Shown: positions 1-7,510 of the stretch, piece after piece
Layout: every line of letters begins with the position of its first letter
Numbering within the stretch: the stretch's first letter is position 1
From: an uncultured Lachnospiraceae bacterium
Lineage (GTDB): Bacteria > Bacillota > Clostridia > Lachnospirales > Lachnospiraceae
Assembly: GCA_900313745.1 (NCBI GenBank)
Contig: OMSM01000492.1
Location: 1 to 8,428, forward strand
Reading direction: 5' to 3'
DNA: 8,428 nt
Made by a program: the position numbers and the translations under genes
Notes under the pieces: generated by a model
The model's input: the letters and a program-made list of their open reading frames with translations, nothing else
Database searches by the model: none
What the model was told of the DNA's origin: nothing

Positions 1-314
1 CCGTACACATAGAGCGGGACGGCAAGGGTGAAGGCGAGAAGGAAGTATTCCGCCATGTGCGCGGCCTTGCGGATATAGTGCTCGAGGCGTATCTCGTAGA
101 TCGCGATCTGCTCGTCGCTCCACTCCATATCGAAGGTGCTGTCGATCTTCGTGACCACGCGGCGGGTGATGTACTGGCTCTGCGCAGCACTTTCTTCCGC
201 GGGCTGGGATGAGAAGTAGAAGATCATCACCATGACCGTGACGGCCGGGACGAAGGAGAGAGGTTTCAGCAGATATCGAAGCGTAAGCTTCAGGAATAGC
301 AGCAGGTATTTCAT
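1..314 (-). CDS. VanZ-family membrane protein, N-terminal part (runs off left edge)
   Basis: Reverse-strand translation from the ATG at 314-312 gives 104 codons without a stop before the window edge. Residues about 1-18 are basic and hydrophobic (MKYLLLFLKL...), followed by a membrane segment near 19-34 ending in IFYFSSQPAEES, the typical first-helix exit of VanZ-like proteins. At about 79-95 the family motif EHYIRKAAHMAEYFLLAF opens the second helix. VanZ-like proteins are small polytopic membrane proteins; VanZ itself confers low-level teicoplanin resistance by an unclear mechanism, and most homologues have no proven role, so resistance should not be inferred. An in-frame stop (TAA, 320-318) lies two codons upstream, so 314 is the earliest possible start; no good Shine-Dalgarno sequence precedes it. 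The gene is divergent from the tetR-purL genes. The C-terminal half is not in the window. Confidence 0.82.
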   Translation of the reverse strand, partial: MKYLLLFLKLTLRYLLKPLSFVPAVTVMVMIFYFSSQPAEESAAQSQYITRRVVTKIDSTFDMEWSDEQIAIYEIRLEHYIRKAAHMAEYFLLAFTLAVPLYVY

Positions 315-371
315 CTTTTATTCGGTTCGCGGAGCGCAGGAAGTGCTTCCGCTGTAAGCTGGGTTTCGCGG

Positions 372-408
372 GCGGTACAGGTTTTTGATACCTGTGCCGC
401 GTTTTTTT
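372..408 (+). terminator. Intrinsic terminator facing right, between the divergent genes
   Basis: A 10-bp stem (372-381 with 391-400, one U-G wobble, otherwise perfect) has a 9-base loop and is followed by G and seven T (402-408). The T tract is on the plus strand only; read on the minus strand the stem is preceded by A's and has no U tract. It therefore ends rightward transcription, yet no rightward gene lies upstream of it in the window. It may protect the tetR promoter from transcription that is antisense to the vanZ-like gene, or end a small antisense RNA. On the leftward transcript the same stem would sit near the 5' end of the leader. Confidence 0.72.
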
Positions 409-422
409 GTGATCAGGGAATT

Positions 423-428
423 ATCATA
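423..428 (-). promoter_or_regulatory. Candidate extended -10 element for the vanZ-like gene
   Basis: Read on the minus strand, 428-423 is TATGAT directly preceded by TGT, which fits an extended -10 (TGn + TATAAT-like). No convincing -35 hexamer lies 16-18 bases further upstream. A start about 7 bases downstream would give a leader of roughly 100 bases that includes the stem-loop at 372-400. It lies back-to-back with the rightward promoter, its upstream side overlapping the direct repeat. Confidence 0.33.
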
Positions 429-430
429 AC

Positions 431-454
431 ACAGGGAGCTCATAGACAGGGAGC
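431..454. repeat. 9-bp direct repeat ACAGGGAGC, candidate regulator binding site
   Basis: ACAGGGAGC occurs at 431-439 and again at 446-454, a 15-base period. A shorter copy of its core, CAGGGA, also occurs at 414-419. The second copy overlaps the -35 hexamer of the rightward promoter and the first lies between the two divergent promoters. TetR-family operators are usually palindromes, and I see no long palindrome here, so assignment to the adjacent TetR protein is inference. Confidence 0.4.
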
Positions 455-472
455 GCGATTTGCTGATATAAT
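443..472 (+). promoter_or_regulatory. Sigma-A-type promoter for tetR-purL
   Basis: TAGACA at 443-448 matches the -35 consensus at five of six positions. After an 18-base spacer comes a perfect TATAAT at 467-472, preceded by TGA, which makes it an extended -10 as well. Transcription should begin near 479-480, giving a leader of about 33 bases before the TTG start at 513. That is too short for a purine riboswitch, and I see none. Confidence 0.72.
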
Positions 473-512
473 CCTGTGAAGTGATCTTAGGCTGGCTGCG
501 CTGGAGAGTTTT

Positions 513-1094
513 TTGGGGACGAAGGCAGAACGGAAGAGAAAACTGATCCTTGAGAAGGCGCGCGGAATCTTCGGAGAGAAGGGCTTCAAGCGCGTGACCA
601 TGAAGGATATTATCGATGCCTGCGGGATCAGCCGCGGAGGCTTGTACCTCTATTACGGGAGTACGGAGGAAGTGTTTCTCGACGTACTCCGGATGGAGCA
701 GGAAGAGGCGGATGATGTTTTTGCTGCCAGTATTCCCGAAAATGCCTCTCCGGCCAGGATTCTGGAGGTTTTTCTTTCCGCCCAGAAGAAGGAGCTCCTG
801 GAGTACGGGAGCGTGATGTCGCAGGCAACCTGGGAATTCGCCTCCATGCCGGAGGGGGAGAGCGTCCGGAGAATGCTCAGGGAGCAGTACGGACAGGCTC
901 TCTCGGTGGTGGAACACCTCATCGGGGAGGGCAATGCCTCCGGGGAGTTCGAGTGCCCGGATCCGCACAGCGCCGCATGCATTATTATGCGGGCGATGGA
1001 GGGACTGCGGATATCCGCAGTAACCATGGACATGGATGAGGAATCCGTGGACCGGGAAATCCAGTACCTTTTCGAGGTACTTCTTAAAAGCTGA
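513..1094 (+). CDS. TetR/AcrR-family transcriptional regulator
   Basis: A 193-residue protein of normal TetR size. The N-terminal domain (about 8-60) has the TetR helix-turn-helix: VTMKDIIDACGISRGGLYLYY at about 28-48, where the recognition helix ISRGGLYLYY is characteristic, followed by STEEVFLDVL. The rest, about 65-193, is the variable helical ligand and dimer domain, with a dimer-type final helix; the ligand cannot be read from it. The start is TTG at 513, chosen because GGAGAG (503-508) lies at proper spacing and the next ATG (600) would cut into the helix-turn-helix domain. It is preceded by a strong extended -10 promoter and ends 12 bases before purL, so the two are surely co-transcribed. 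Autoregulation and control of purL or the divergent vanZ-like gene are inferences from position. Confidence 0.9.
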   Translation: MGTKAERKRKLILEKARGIFGEKGFKRVTMKDIIDACGISRGGLYLYYGSTEEVFLDVLRMEQEEADDVFAASIPENASPARILEVFLSAQKKELLEYGSVMSQATWEFASMPEGESVRRMLREQYGQALSVVEHLIGEGNASGEFECPDPHSAACIIMRAMEGLRISAVTMDMDEESVDREIQYLFEVLLKS

Positions 1095-1106
1095 GAAAGG
1101 AAGGAT

Positions 1107-4100
1107 ATGAGTACAGTTCGGCGCATCTATGTGGAAAAGAAACCGGAGTATGCGGTCGCCGCAGGGAAACTTAAGGAGGATATCCTTGGGTTCCTTGGAG
1201 TGAAGGGAATCGAAGGCGTGCGCATTTTTATCCGCTATGATGTGGAACACATCGGGGATGAGGTTTTTGAGAAGGCGCTCTACATGGTGTTCAGTGAGCC
1301 TCCCGTCGATATCCTCTACCGTGAGTCCATAGAGATTCCTGAAGGGGCGAGAGTTTTCGGTGTGGAGCCGCTTCCGGGGCAGTTCGACCAGCGGGCGGAT
1401 TCCGCGGAGCAGTGTATCCGTTTTATTGATGAGAACGCTTCCGCAACGGTGAGAAGCGCATCCGTCTACATGCTCACAGGGGAGATCTCCGACGAAGAAC
1501 TGGAGAAGATCAAGGCGTACTGCATCAACCCCGTGGATTCCAGGGAAACCGGACTGGAAAAGCCGGATACGCTCGATATCGATTTCCCGGAGCCGGAGGA
1601 CGTCGCGGTACTGAAGAATTTCACCTCCATGCCGGAGAAGGAATTTTCCGCGCTCTACGCCTCTCTCGGCCTTGCCATGACCGAAGCGGATTTCCGCTTT
1701 ATCCGTACCTACTTCGCGGAGGAGGAACACAGGGATCCGACGATCACGGAAATCCGGGTGCTGGATACCTACTGGTCGGATCACTGCCGCCACACTACGT
1801 TCTCCACGGAGTTAAAATCTATAGAATTCGCCGACGGAAGGATGGCGGAACCGATGAAAACCACCTTCCAGAGCTATCTTGACACTCGCGAGGCTCTTTA
1901 TCAGGGAAGAGAGGACAAGTACATCTGTCTCATGGACCTTGCGCTGATGGGGATGAAGCAGCTTAAGGCCGAGGGGAAACTGACCGACATGGAGGACTCG
2001 GAGGAGAATAACGCCTGCTCCATCGTCGTGCCGGTGAAGGCAGATTACGGAAACGGGCCCGTGGAGGAGGAGTGGCTGGTCTTCTTCAAGAACGAGACCC
2101 ACAACCACCCTACGGAGATTGAGCCCTTCGGCGGTGCCGCGACCTGTCTCGGCGGCGCGATCCGCGATCCGCTCTCCGGAAGGGGCTATGTCTATCAGGC
2201 AATGCGCGTGACCGGCGCGGCGGATCCCACTGCTCCCGCGGAGAAGACGCTGAAGGGCAAGCTTCCGCAGAAAAAACTGGTGACAGGGGCGGCTTCCGGA
2301 TACTCAAGCTACGGAAACCAGATCGGACTTGCTACCGGTCTTGTGGATGAGATTTATCACCCGGATTACGTCGCCAAACGCATGGAGATCGGCGCGGTGA
2401 TGGGCGCCGCCCCCAGGGCGCACGTCATAAGGCGCTCCTCGGATCCCGGCGACGTGATCGTGCTGCTCGGCGGCCGGACAGGCCGTGACGGCATCGGAGG
2501 TGCGACGGGCTCCTCCAAGATTCACACGGAAAAATCCTTAACGGAATGCGGGGCGGAGGTGCAGAAGGGCAACGCACCGACGGAGCGCAAGCTGCAGCGT
2601 CTCTTCCGGAGGCCGGAGGTGACGGAGATCATCAAGAAGTGCAATGACTTCGGGGCGGGCGGAGTTTCCGTCGCCATCGGTGAGCTCGCCGACGGACTCA
2701 AGGTAAACCTTGACAAGGTGCCGAAGAAGTACGAGGGCCTTGACGGTACGGAGCTTGCAATCTCCGAATCCCAGGAGCGAATGGCTGTCGTGGTCGCCCC
2801 GGAGAACGAGGCGGAATTCCTGCGCTATGCCGCGGAGGAGAACCTGGAGGCGACCACGGTTGCGGTCGTGACAAAGGAGCCAAGGCTCACTCTCGTGTGG
2901 CGCGGCGAGAAAATTGTGGATATCGCGAGGTCCTTCCTGGATACCAATGGGGCGCACCAGGAGGCGGACGTCTTCGTGGAGGCTCCTGACGAGGACAGCA
3001 ACTATCTCGACCGGATCGCTGTTCCGGATGTGGAAGCGGCAGTGGAGAAGGAAGATTTCGCGGGGGCGCTGAGAGCCCAGCTCGCGGATCTCAACACCTG
3101 CTCCCAGAAGGGCCTGGTGGAGATGTTCGATTCCTCCATCGGCGCCGCGACGGTGAACATGCCCTACGGCGGAAAGTATCAGCGCACGAAGACCCAGGCG
3201 ATGATCGCGAAGCTTCCGGTGCTCGGCGGCAGGACGGACACAGTGACGATGATGAGCTACGGATTCGATCCGTATCTCTCCAAGTGGAGCCCCTACCACG
3301 GCGCGATTTACGCAGTGACGCAGTCATTGTCTAAAATCGTGGCATCCGGCGGTGACTACCGCAATGTGCATTTCACCTTCCAGGAATTTTTCCGCAGGAT
3401 GTCGGAGGATCCCGCCCGCTGGAGCGAGCCTTTTGCGGCACTGCTCGGAGCGTACGACGCGCAGATCGGCTTCGGGCTTGCGAGCATAGGCGGCAAGGAT
3501 TCGATGTCCGGCACCTTTAACGATATCGACGTACCGCCCACACTGGTATCCTTTGCGGTGGACGTCGACCAGATCCGCAATGTCATTACGCCCGAGATCA
3601 AGAAGGAGGGTGACCTCCTTGTTCAGTTCAGGCTGGAGAGAGATGACTATGACATTCCGGTGTACGAGGATGTCCAGGCGCTCTATGACGATATCCGCGA
3701 GCTGATGGCGCAGGGGAAGGTTATGGCAGCTTATGTCGTCGGACCGGACGGCGCTGCTGCAGCTGCGGCAAGGATGGCTTTCGGCGGGCACTTTGGTGTT
3801 CATTTTGACGGCGGTCTCGATCTCGAGAACCTCTTTGAGAACCGCATGGGCGATATTATTCTGGAGATGAGCCCCGCGGACGCAAACGACCTGGAGGAAT
3901 CCAGACATTATGAGTTCAAGATTATCGGCACGGTGACGGAGAGCGCGGACGACGGGGACGCGGAATTCTCCTTCAGAGATTCCGCCCTCAGCCTTGAAGA
4001 CGCGCTGAGAGCCTGGGATAAGACCCTGGACGGTGTGTTCCCTGCAGTGGCTGCAGCTTCCTCTCCTGAGGAGGATATCGCGCTTCCGGTATTCACGGAG

Positions 4101-4934
4101 AAGAGCCCCGCGATCATCTCTCATCCTGTTGCACAGCCGGTCGTGTTTATCCCGGTGTTCCCCGGAACAAACTGCGAGTATGACTCGGCGGCTGCCTTTG
4201 AGCGCGCGGGGGCGAGGGTTATCACTACGGTGTTCACCAACCGCACTGCGGAGGATATCCGCGGGTCGGTCGATGCCTTCGCGAAGGGAATCGGCCAGTC
4301 CCAGATCATCATGTTCCCGGGCGGCTTCTCCGCGGGCGACGAGCCGGACGGCTCCGCCAAGTTCTTCGCGACCGCGTTCAGGAACGAGCACATTAAAGAG
4401 GCTGTGGAGAAGCTCCTTAATGAGAGGGACGGCCTCGCACTGGGCATCTGCAACGGTTTCCAGGCGCTGATCAAGCTTGGGCTCGTACCCAGCGGGCAGA
4501 TAACCGGACAGGACGCGGATTCGCCTACACTTACCTATAACACGCTCGGCCGTCACATTTCCAGGGAGGCTTATCTCCGTGTGGTATCGACCAAATCGCC
4601 CTGGCTTGCCGGGGTAAAGGCCGGCGGAGTATATGTTAATCCCGCATCCCATGGCGAGGGACGCTTCGTTGCTCCAAGGCAGTGGCTGGACCGCCTCATC
4701 GCAAACGGGCAGGTGGCGACGCAGTACTGCGATCCGGACGGAAGGGTAACAATGAACGGAGAGTGGAACATCAACGGTTCTTATCTCGCGATAGAAGGAA
4801 TTACCTCGCCGGACGGAAGGGTGCTTGGCAAGATGTGCCATGCGGAGCGCATCGGAGCCGGTGTCGCAATCAACATCACCGGCGAGCAGGACATGAAGAT
4901 CTTTGAGTCCGGTGTAAAGTATTTCAAGGGGTAA
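1107..4934 (+). CDS. purL: Phosphoribosylformylglycinamidine synthase, single-chain
   Basis: Catalyses the fourth step of purine synthesis: FGAR + glutamine + ATP to FGAM, in the cytoplasm. All parts are fused in one 1275-residue chain, as in the long form found in many Clostridia; Bacillus splits this into PurS, PurL and PurQ. Order: PurS-like N-terminal domain (about 1-165), linker with SDHCRHTTF (224-232), first AIRS-like half with KNETHNHPTEIEPFGG (from 328) and NDFGAGGVSVAIGELADG, second half with GGKDSMSG (795-802), and a class I glutamine amidotransferase domain from about 1012. The amidotransferase triad looks intact: Cys1115 in GICNGFQ, His1182 and Glu1184 in SHGEGRF. The ATG at 1107 follows AAAGGAAGG at good spacing. 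No frameshift or missing catalytic residue is seen. Directly downstream of tetR, which suggests specific control in place of, or on top of, a general purine regulator. Confidence 0.97.
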   Translation: MSTVRRIYVEKKPEYAVAAGKLKEDILGFLGVKGIEGVRIFIRYDVEHIGDEVFEKALYMVFSEPPVDILYRESIEIPEGARVFGVEPLPGQFDQRADSAEQCIRFIDENASATVRSASVYMLTGEISDEELEKIKAYCINPVDSRETGLEKPDTLDIDFPEPEDVAVLKNFTSMPEKEFSALYASLGLAMTEADFRFIRTYFAEEEHRDPTITEIRVLDTYWSDHCRHTTFSTELKSIEFADGRMAEPMKTTFQSYLDTREALYQGREDKYICLMDLALMGMKQLKAEGKLTDMEDSEENNACSIVVPVKADYGNGPVEEEWLVFFKNETHNHPTEIEPFGGAATCLGGAIRDPLSGRGYVYQAMRVTGAADPTAPAEKTLKGKLPQKKLVTGAASGYSSYGNQIGLATGLVDEIYHPDYVAKRMEIGAVMGAAPRAHVIRRSSDPGDVIVLLGGRTGRDGIGGATGSSKIHTEKSLTECGAEVQKGNAPTERKLQRLFRRPEVTEIIKKCNDFGAGGVSVAIGELADGLKVNLDKVPKKYEGLDGTELAISESQERMAVVVAPENEAEFLRYAAEENLEATTVAVVTKEPRLTLVWRGEKIVDIARSFLDTNGAHQEADVFVEAPDEDSNYLDRIAVPDVEAAVEKEDFAGALRAQLADLNTCSQKGLVEMFDSSIGAATVNMPYGGKYQRTKTQAMIAKLPVLGGRTDTVTMMSYGFDPYLSKWSPYHGAIYAVTQSLSKIVASGGDYRNVHFTFQEFFRRMSEDPARWSEPFAALLGAYDAQIGFGLASIGGKDSMSGTFNDIDVPPTLVSFAVDVDQIRNVITPEIKKEGDLLVQFRLERDDYDIPVYEDVQALYDDIRELMAQGKVMAAYVVGPDGAAAAAARMAFGGHFGVHFDGGLDLENLFENRMGDIILEMSPADANDLEESRHYEFKIIGTVTESADDGDAEFSFRDSALSLEDALRAWDKTLDGVFPAVAAASSPEEDIALPVFTEKSPAIISHPVAQPVVFIPVFPGTNCEYDSAAAFERAGARVITTVFTNRTAEDIRGSVDAFAKGIGQSQIIMFPGGFSAGDEPDGSAKFFATAFRNEHIKEAVEKLLNERDGLALGICNGFQALIKLGLVPSGQITGQDADSPTLTYNTLGRHISREAYLRVVSTKSPWLAGVKAGGVYVNPASHGEGRFVAPRQWLDRLIANGQVATQYCDPDGRVTMNGEWNINGSYLAIEGITSPDGRVLGKMCHAERIGAGVAINITGEQDMKIFESGVKYFKG

Positions 4935-4940
4935 GATACC

Positions 4941-4972
4941 AGGTCCCCGCACGGGAAGAGGGCGGGGACTTT
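4941..4972 (+). terminator. GC-rich hairpin after purL, weak or partial terminator
   Basis: Arms GTCCCCGC (4943-4950) and GCGGGGAC (4962-4969) pair perfectly, and the stem can be extended by a G-U and an A-U pair outward. The loop is 11 bases. Only three T follow (4970-4972), so complete termination is doubtful. It begins 6 bases after the purL stop. It could reduce read-through into queH or protect the purL 3' end. Confidence 0.45.
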
Positions 4973-5000
4973 AAGAAGGAGTGTCTCCCGGAAACAGGAA

Positions 5001-5645
5001 ATGAATAATCGGTCCAGGGAAAACTATTACAGGCAGATGGAGGAGATCACCGCCCGCGGGGATAAGGCGGCAAAGCGCCCCTCGCTTCTCCTTCATGCCT
5101 GCTGCGCGCCGTGTTCTTCGGCATGTCTTGAGTATCTCAGGCTGCATTTCGATGTGACGGTTTACTATTACAATCCCAATATCGAAGAAGCGGAATACCA
5201 AAGACGCCTCGCCGAAGAAAAACGCCTTATAGCGGAACTGAACCGGGAGTGCGGAGATGTTCCCGGCGCTTCTCTTATACGCACGGCCGAGGCGCCTTAC
5301 GACCCGGACAGGTTCCTTGAAGCCGCGAAGGGAAAGGAGAGCTGCCCGGAGGGCGGGGAGAGATGCCTTGCTTGCTACGCCCTTAGGCTGGGCGGCGCTG
5401 CTAAGGCGGCGGCAGACGGCGGATTTGACTATGTGACGACGACGCTGACCATAAGCCCGATGAAACGGGCGGACGATCTCAACCGGATCGGACGGATGGC
5501 AGCAGAGAGGGAAGGAGTAAAGTGGCTTCCCTCGGATTTCAAGAAAAAGAACGGATATAAGCGCTCCGTGGAGCTTTCAGAGAAGTATTCACTCTACCGG
5601 CAGGATTACTGCGGGTGCGTTTATTCCAGGAATAAGGCGACATAA
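5001..5645 (+). CDS. queH: Epoxyqueuosine reductase QueH
   Basis: QueH (formerly DUF208) performs the last step of queuosine formation in tRNA, reducing epoxyqueuosine to queuosine at the wobble base of GUN anticodons; it replaces the cobalamin-dependent QueG. The 214-residue protein carries the family's metal-binding cysteines: HACCAPCSSAC (C34, C35, C38), a CLAC pair (C122, C125), and DYCGCVYS near the end (C204, C206). SPMKRADDLNRIG and FKKKNGYKRSVELSEKYSLYRQ are also typical. ATG 5001 gives the expected N-terminal helix before LLLHACC. Its ribosome site is unclear: AGGA is only 1-2 bases from the ATG, and AAGGAG (4976-4981) is 19 bases away and able to pair with CTCC at 4985-4988, so translation may be weak. 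It follows purL by 66 bases and lies in the same direction as argS. Confidence 0.93.
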   Translation: MNNRSRENYYRQMEEITARGDKAAKRPSLLLHACCAPCSSACLEYLRLHFDVTVYYYNPNIEEAEYQRRLAEEKRLIAELNRECGDVPGASLIRTAEAPYDPDRFLEAAKGKESCPEGGERCLACYALRLGGAAKAAADGGFDYVTTTLTISPMKRADDLNRIGRMAAEREGVKWLPSDFKKKNGYKRSVELSEKYSLYRQDYCGCVYSRNKAT

Positions 5646-5670
5646 GCGCCGGTATTCCTTTAAAGCTGAA

Positions 5671-5695
5671 CGGCGGCCCGTCAGGTAAGCTGCCG
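5671..5695 (+). other. Small hairpin just upstream of the argS ribosome site
   Basis: CGGCGGC (5671-5677) can pair with GCTGCCG (5689-5695) over seven bases with one G-U, leaving an 11-base loop. It has no T tract, so it is not a terminator. It abuts the argS Shine-Dalgarno sequence at about 5695-5703. The 62-base gap is far too short for a T-box leader, and I see no other control element in it. Confidence 0.3.
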
Positions 5696-5707
5696 GAAGG
5701 GAGCAGG

Positions 5708-7480
5708 ATGCAGACATTATTAGGCAGAATCAGTGAGGAGATGGGCAGGGCTTTTGAGAAAGCGGGATATGACCCTTCTCTTGGGACGGTGACGGTATCT
5801 AACCGTCCGGATCTCTGCGAGTACCAGTGCAACGGCGCGATGGCAGGCGCGAAGCAGTATCACAAGGCCCCGTTTATGATTGCGGATGAGGTCGCCGCTG
5901 CCGTCGGGGAGGACAGTGAGGTTTTTGCCTCCGTGACCTCGGTGAAGCCCGGTTTTCTCAACCTGGACTTAAAGGACAGTTTTCTCACCGGGTATCTGCG
6001 TGAGATGGCCCGTGAGGAGAAGTTCGGCCTTGAGATGCCCGCGAAGAGAACGCTGAAGGTGATGGATTACGGCGGACCGAACGTCGCCAAGCCGCTGCAC
6101 GTAGGCCACCTGAGGTCGGCAGTCATCGGCGAGGCGATCAAGCGCATCGCGAAGTACAACGGCGAGGAGGTCATTGCCGATATTCATATGGGCGACTGGG
6201 GACTGCAGATGGGGCTCGTGATCACCGAGCTCAGGCACCGCTTCCCGGATCTTGTGTATTTTGATCCCTCCTTTGACGGGAGCTATCCGGAAGACGCTCC
6301 CTTTACGGTGAGCGACCTGGAGGAGATCTATCCCGCAGCCTCAAAGAAGTCCAAGGAAGATCCGGAGTACTATGCCGAGGCGATGGAGACCACAAAGCGC
6401 CTTCAGGAGAAGGAGCGCGGAATCTATGACCTCTGGAAGAAAATCTATGAGATCTCGGTCGCGGACGTGAAGCGCAATTACGCGGATCTGGATGTGGATT
6501 TCGACCTCTGGAACGGAGAGGCAACGGTCAATGACCTCATCCCGGGTATGGTGGAGGAAATGAAGCGCGGAGGGTATGCCTACACCAGCGAGGGCGCCCT
6601 TGTTGTGGATGTCTCCGAGGAGTCGGACTCCAGGGAGATCCCTCCATGCATCATTCTTAAGTCTGACGGGGCGGCGCTGTATACCACGACGGATCTCGCA
6701 ACCATACTCGACAGGGTGAGCAAATATCATCCCGACGAGATCTTCTATGTCACGGACAAGCGCCAGGAGCTGCATTTTGTCCAGGTGTTCCGCGCTGCGA
6801 GAAAGTGCGGGATCATCCCTGAGGAGACGAAGCTTACCCATGTAGGTTTCGGCACGGTCAACGGCAAGGACGGCAAGCCGTTTAAGACCCGCGACGGCGG
6901 AGTGATGCGCCTCTCCACCCTGATCGCGGATATCCGTGCCGAGATGCTCGAGAAAATCCGCTCCAATCCGGAGATTGCCCCGGAGGAGACGGAGGAGATC
7001 GCCTCCCAGGTGGCGATGGCAGCCTTGAAGTACGGCGACCTCTCGAACCAGGCATCCAAGGACTATATCTTCGACATGGAAAAGTTCACCTCGTTTGAAG
7101 GGGATACAGGTCCTTACCTGCTCTACACCATGGTGCGCATCAAGTCGATTCTCCGCAGGTTCGAGGAGGCGGGAGGAAAGCGGGCAGCGGACTGCGTGCT
7201 CATCGACGGCGCCGGTGCATCCGAGAAGGTCCTGCGCAGGACCATGTGCCGCTTCAGCGAGATGATGAAGGCGGCTCACCAGGAGTCCGCGCCGCACAGG
7301 CTCTGCGCCTATGTCTATGAGCTGTGCAACGACTTCAACAGCTTCTACCACGAAAACAGGATACTCGCGGAGAAGGACGAGGCGCTGAAGGAAAGCTGGA
7401 TCGCCCTTCTTTCACTGGCGCTTTCGCTGCTGGAGACCTCGATAAGCTGCCTCGGCTTCAGTGCGCCGGAGAGGATGTGA
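5708..7480 (+). CDS. argS: Arginyl-tRNA synthetase
   Basis: Class I aminoacyl-tRNA synthetase that charges tRNA-Arg with arginine, needing tRNA for activation. 590 residues, within the usual bacterial range. An N-terminal additional domain (about 1-90) that recognises the tRNA D-loop is followed by the Rossmann catalytic core with GPNVAKPLHVGHLRSAVIGE; the HIGH signature is HVGH at 131-134. The second signature is not canonical KMSK but KPFKTR (390-395) in GKDGKPFKTRDGG, the same variant as in E. coli ArgS. The C-terminal DALR anticodon-binding domain runs from about 460, with TGPYLLYTMVRIKSILRR. ATG 5708 follows GGAAGGGAG at suitable spacing. No terminator is seen between queH and argS or after argS, so read-through in both directions of the gene order is possible. 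Confidence 0.97.
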   Translation: MQTLLGRISEEMGRAFEKAGYDPSLGTVTVSNRPDLCEYQCNGAMAGAKQYHKAPFMIADEVAAAVGEDSEVFASVTSVKPGFLNLDLKDSFLTGYLREMAREEKFGLEMPAKRTLKVMDYGGPNVAKPLHVGHLRSAVIGEAIKRIAKYNGEEVIADIHMGDWGLQMGLVITELRHRFPDLVYFDPSFDGSYPEDAPFTVSDLEEIYPAASKKSKEDPEYYAEAMETTKRLQEKERGIYDLWKKIYEISVADVKRNYADLDVDFDLWNGEATVNDLIPGMVEEMKRGGYAYTSEGALVVDVSEESDSREIPPCIILKSDGAALYTTTDLATILDRVSKYHPDEIFYVTDKRQELHFVQVFRAARKCGIIPEETKLTHVGFGTVNGKDGKPFKTRDGGVMRLSTLIADIRAEMLEKIRSNPEIAPEETEEIASQVAMAALKYGDLSNQASKDYIFDMEKFTSFEGDTGPYLLYTMVRIKSILRRFEEAGGKRAADCVLIDGAGASEKVLRRTMCRFSEMMKAAHQESAPHRLCAYVYELCNDFNSFYHENRILAEKDEALKESWIALLSLALSLLETSISCLGFSAPERM

Positions 7481-7481
7481 T

Positions 7482-7510
7482 TTTACAAAACGTATAAATA
7501 GTGATACATT
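7482..7510 (+). promoter_or_regulatory. Candidate promoter for the corrinoid-adenosyltransferase-like gene
   Basis: TTTACA (7482-7487) matches the -35 consensus at five of six positions. A 17-base spacer leads to TACATT (7505-7510), four of six matches, preceded by TGA, which makes an extended -10. Transcription would begin near 7517. It starts right after the argS stop, in a stretch where 29 of 93 bases (7481-7573) are G or C, against clearly GC-rich flanks. The left arm of the inverted repeat fills the spacer between the two hexamers. Confidence 0.5.

Noticed and set aside
1..314. Glycopeptide resistance gene
   Set aside because: Only the VanZ-like fold is supported; no other van genes are present and most VanZ-family proteins have no shown resistance role.
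318..1793. 491-codon open frame on the minus strand opposite tetR and purL
   Set aside because: It covers parts of two clearly real plus-strand genes, has no recognisable domain, and is explained by GC-rich third positions keeping the opposite frame open.
3324..4952. 542-codon open frame on the minus strand opposite the purL C-terminal half
   Set aside because: It lies opposite an intact amidotransferase domain with all catalytic motifs; its product is rich in Arg, His and Leu in the manner of antisense frames, with no motif.
5646..5707. T-box leader for argS
   Set aside because: The gap is 62 bases with no T-box sequence, specifier stem or terminator; a T-box needs far more space.
6875..6892. 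Missing canonical KMSK in ArgS
   Set aside because: KPFKTR is the known variant in E. coli-type arginyl-tRNA synthetases, so it is not unusual.
6341..7351. 336-codon open frame on the minus strand opposite argS
   Set aside because: Same reason: antisense shadow of a well-supported gene, no domain and no ribosome site that I can support.
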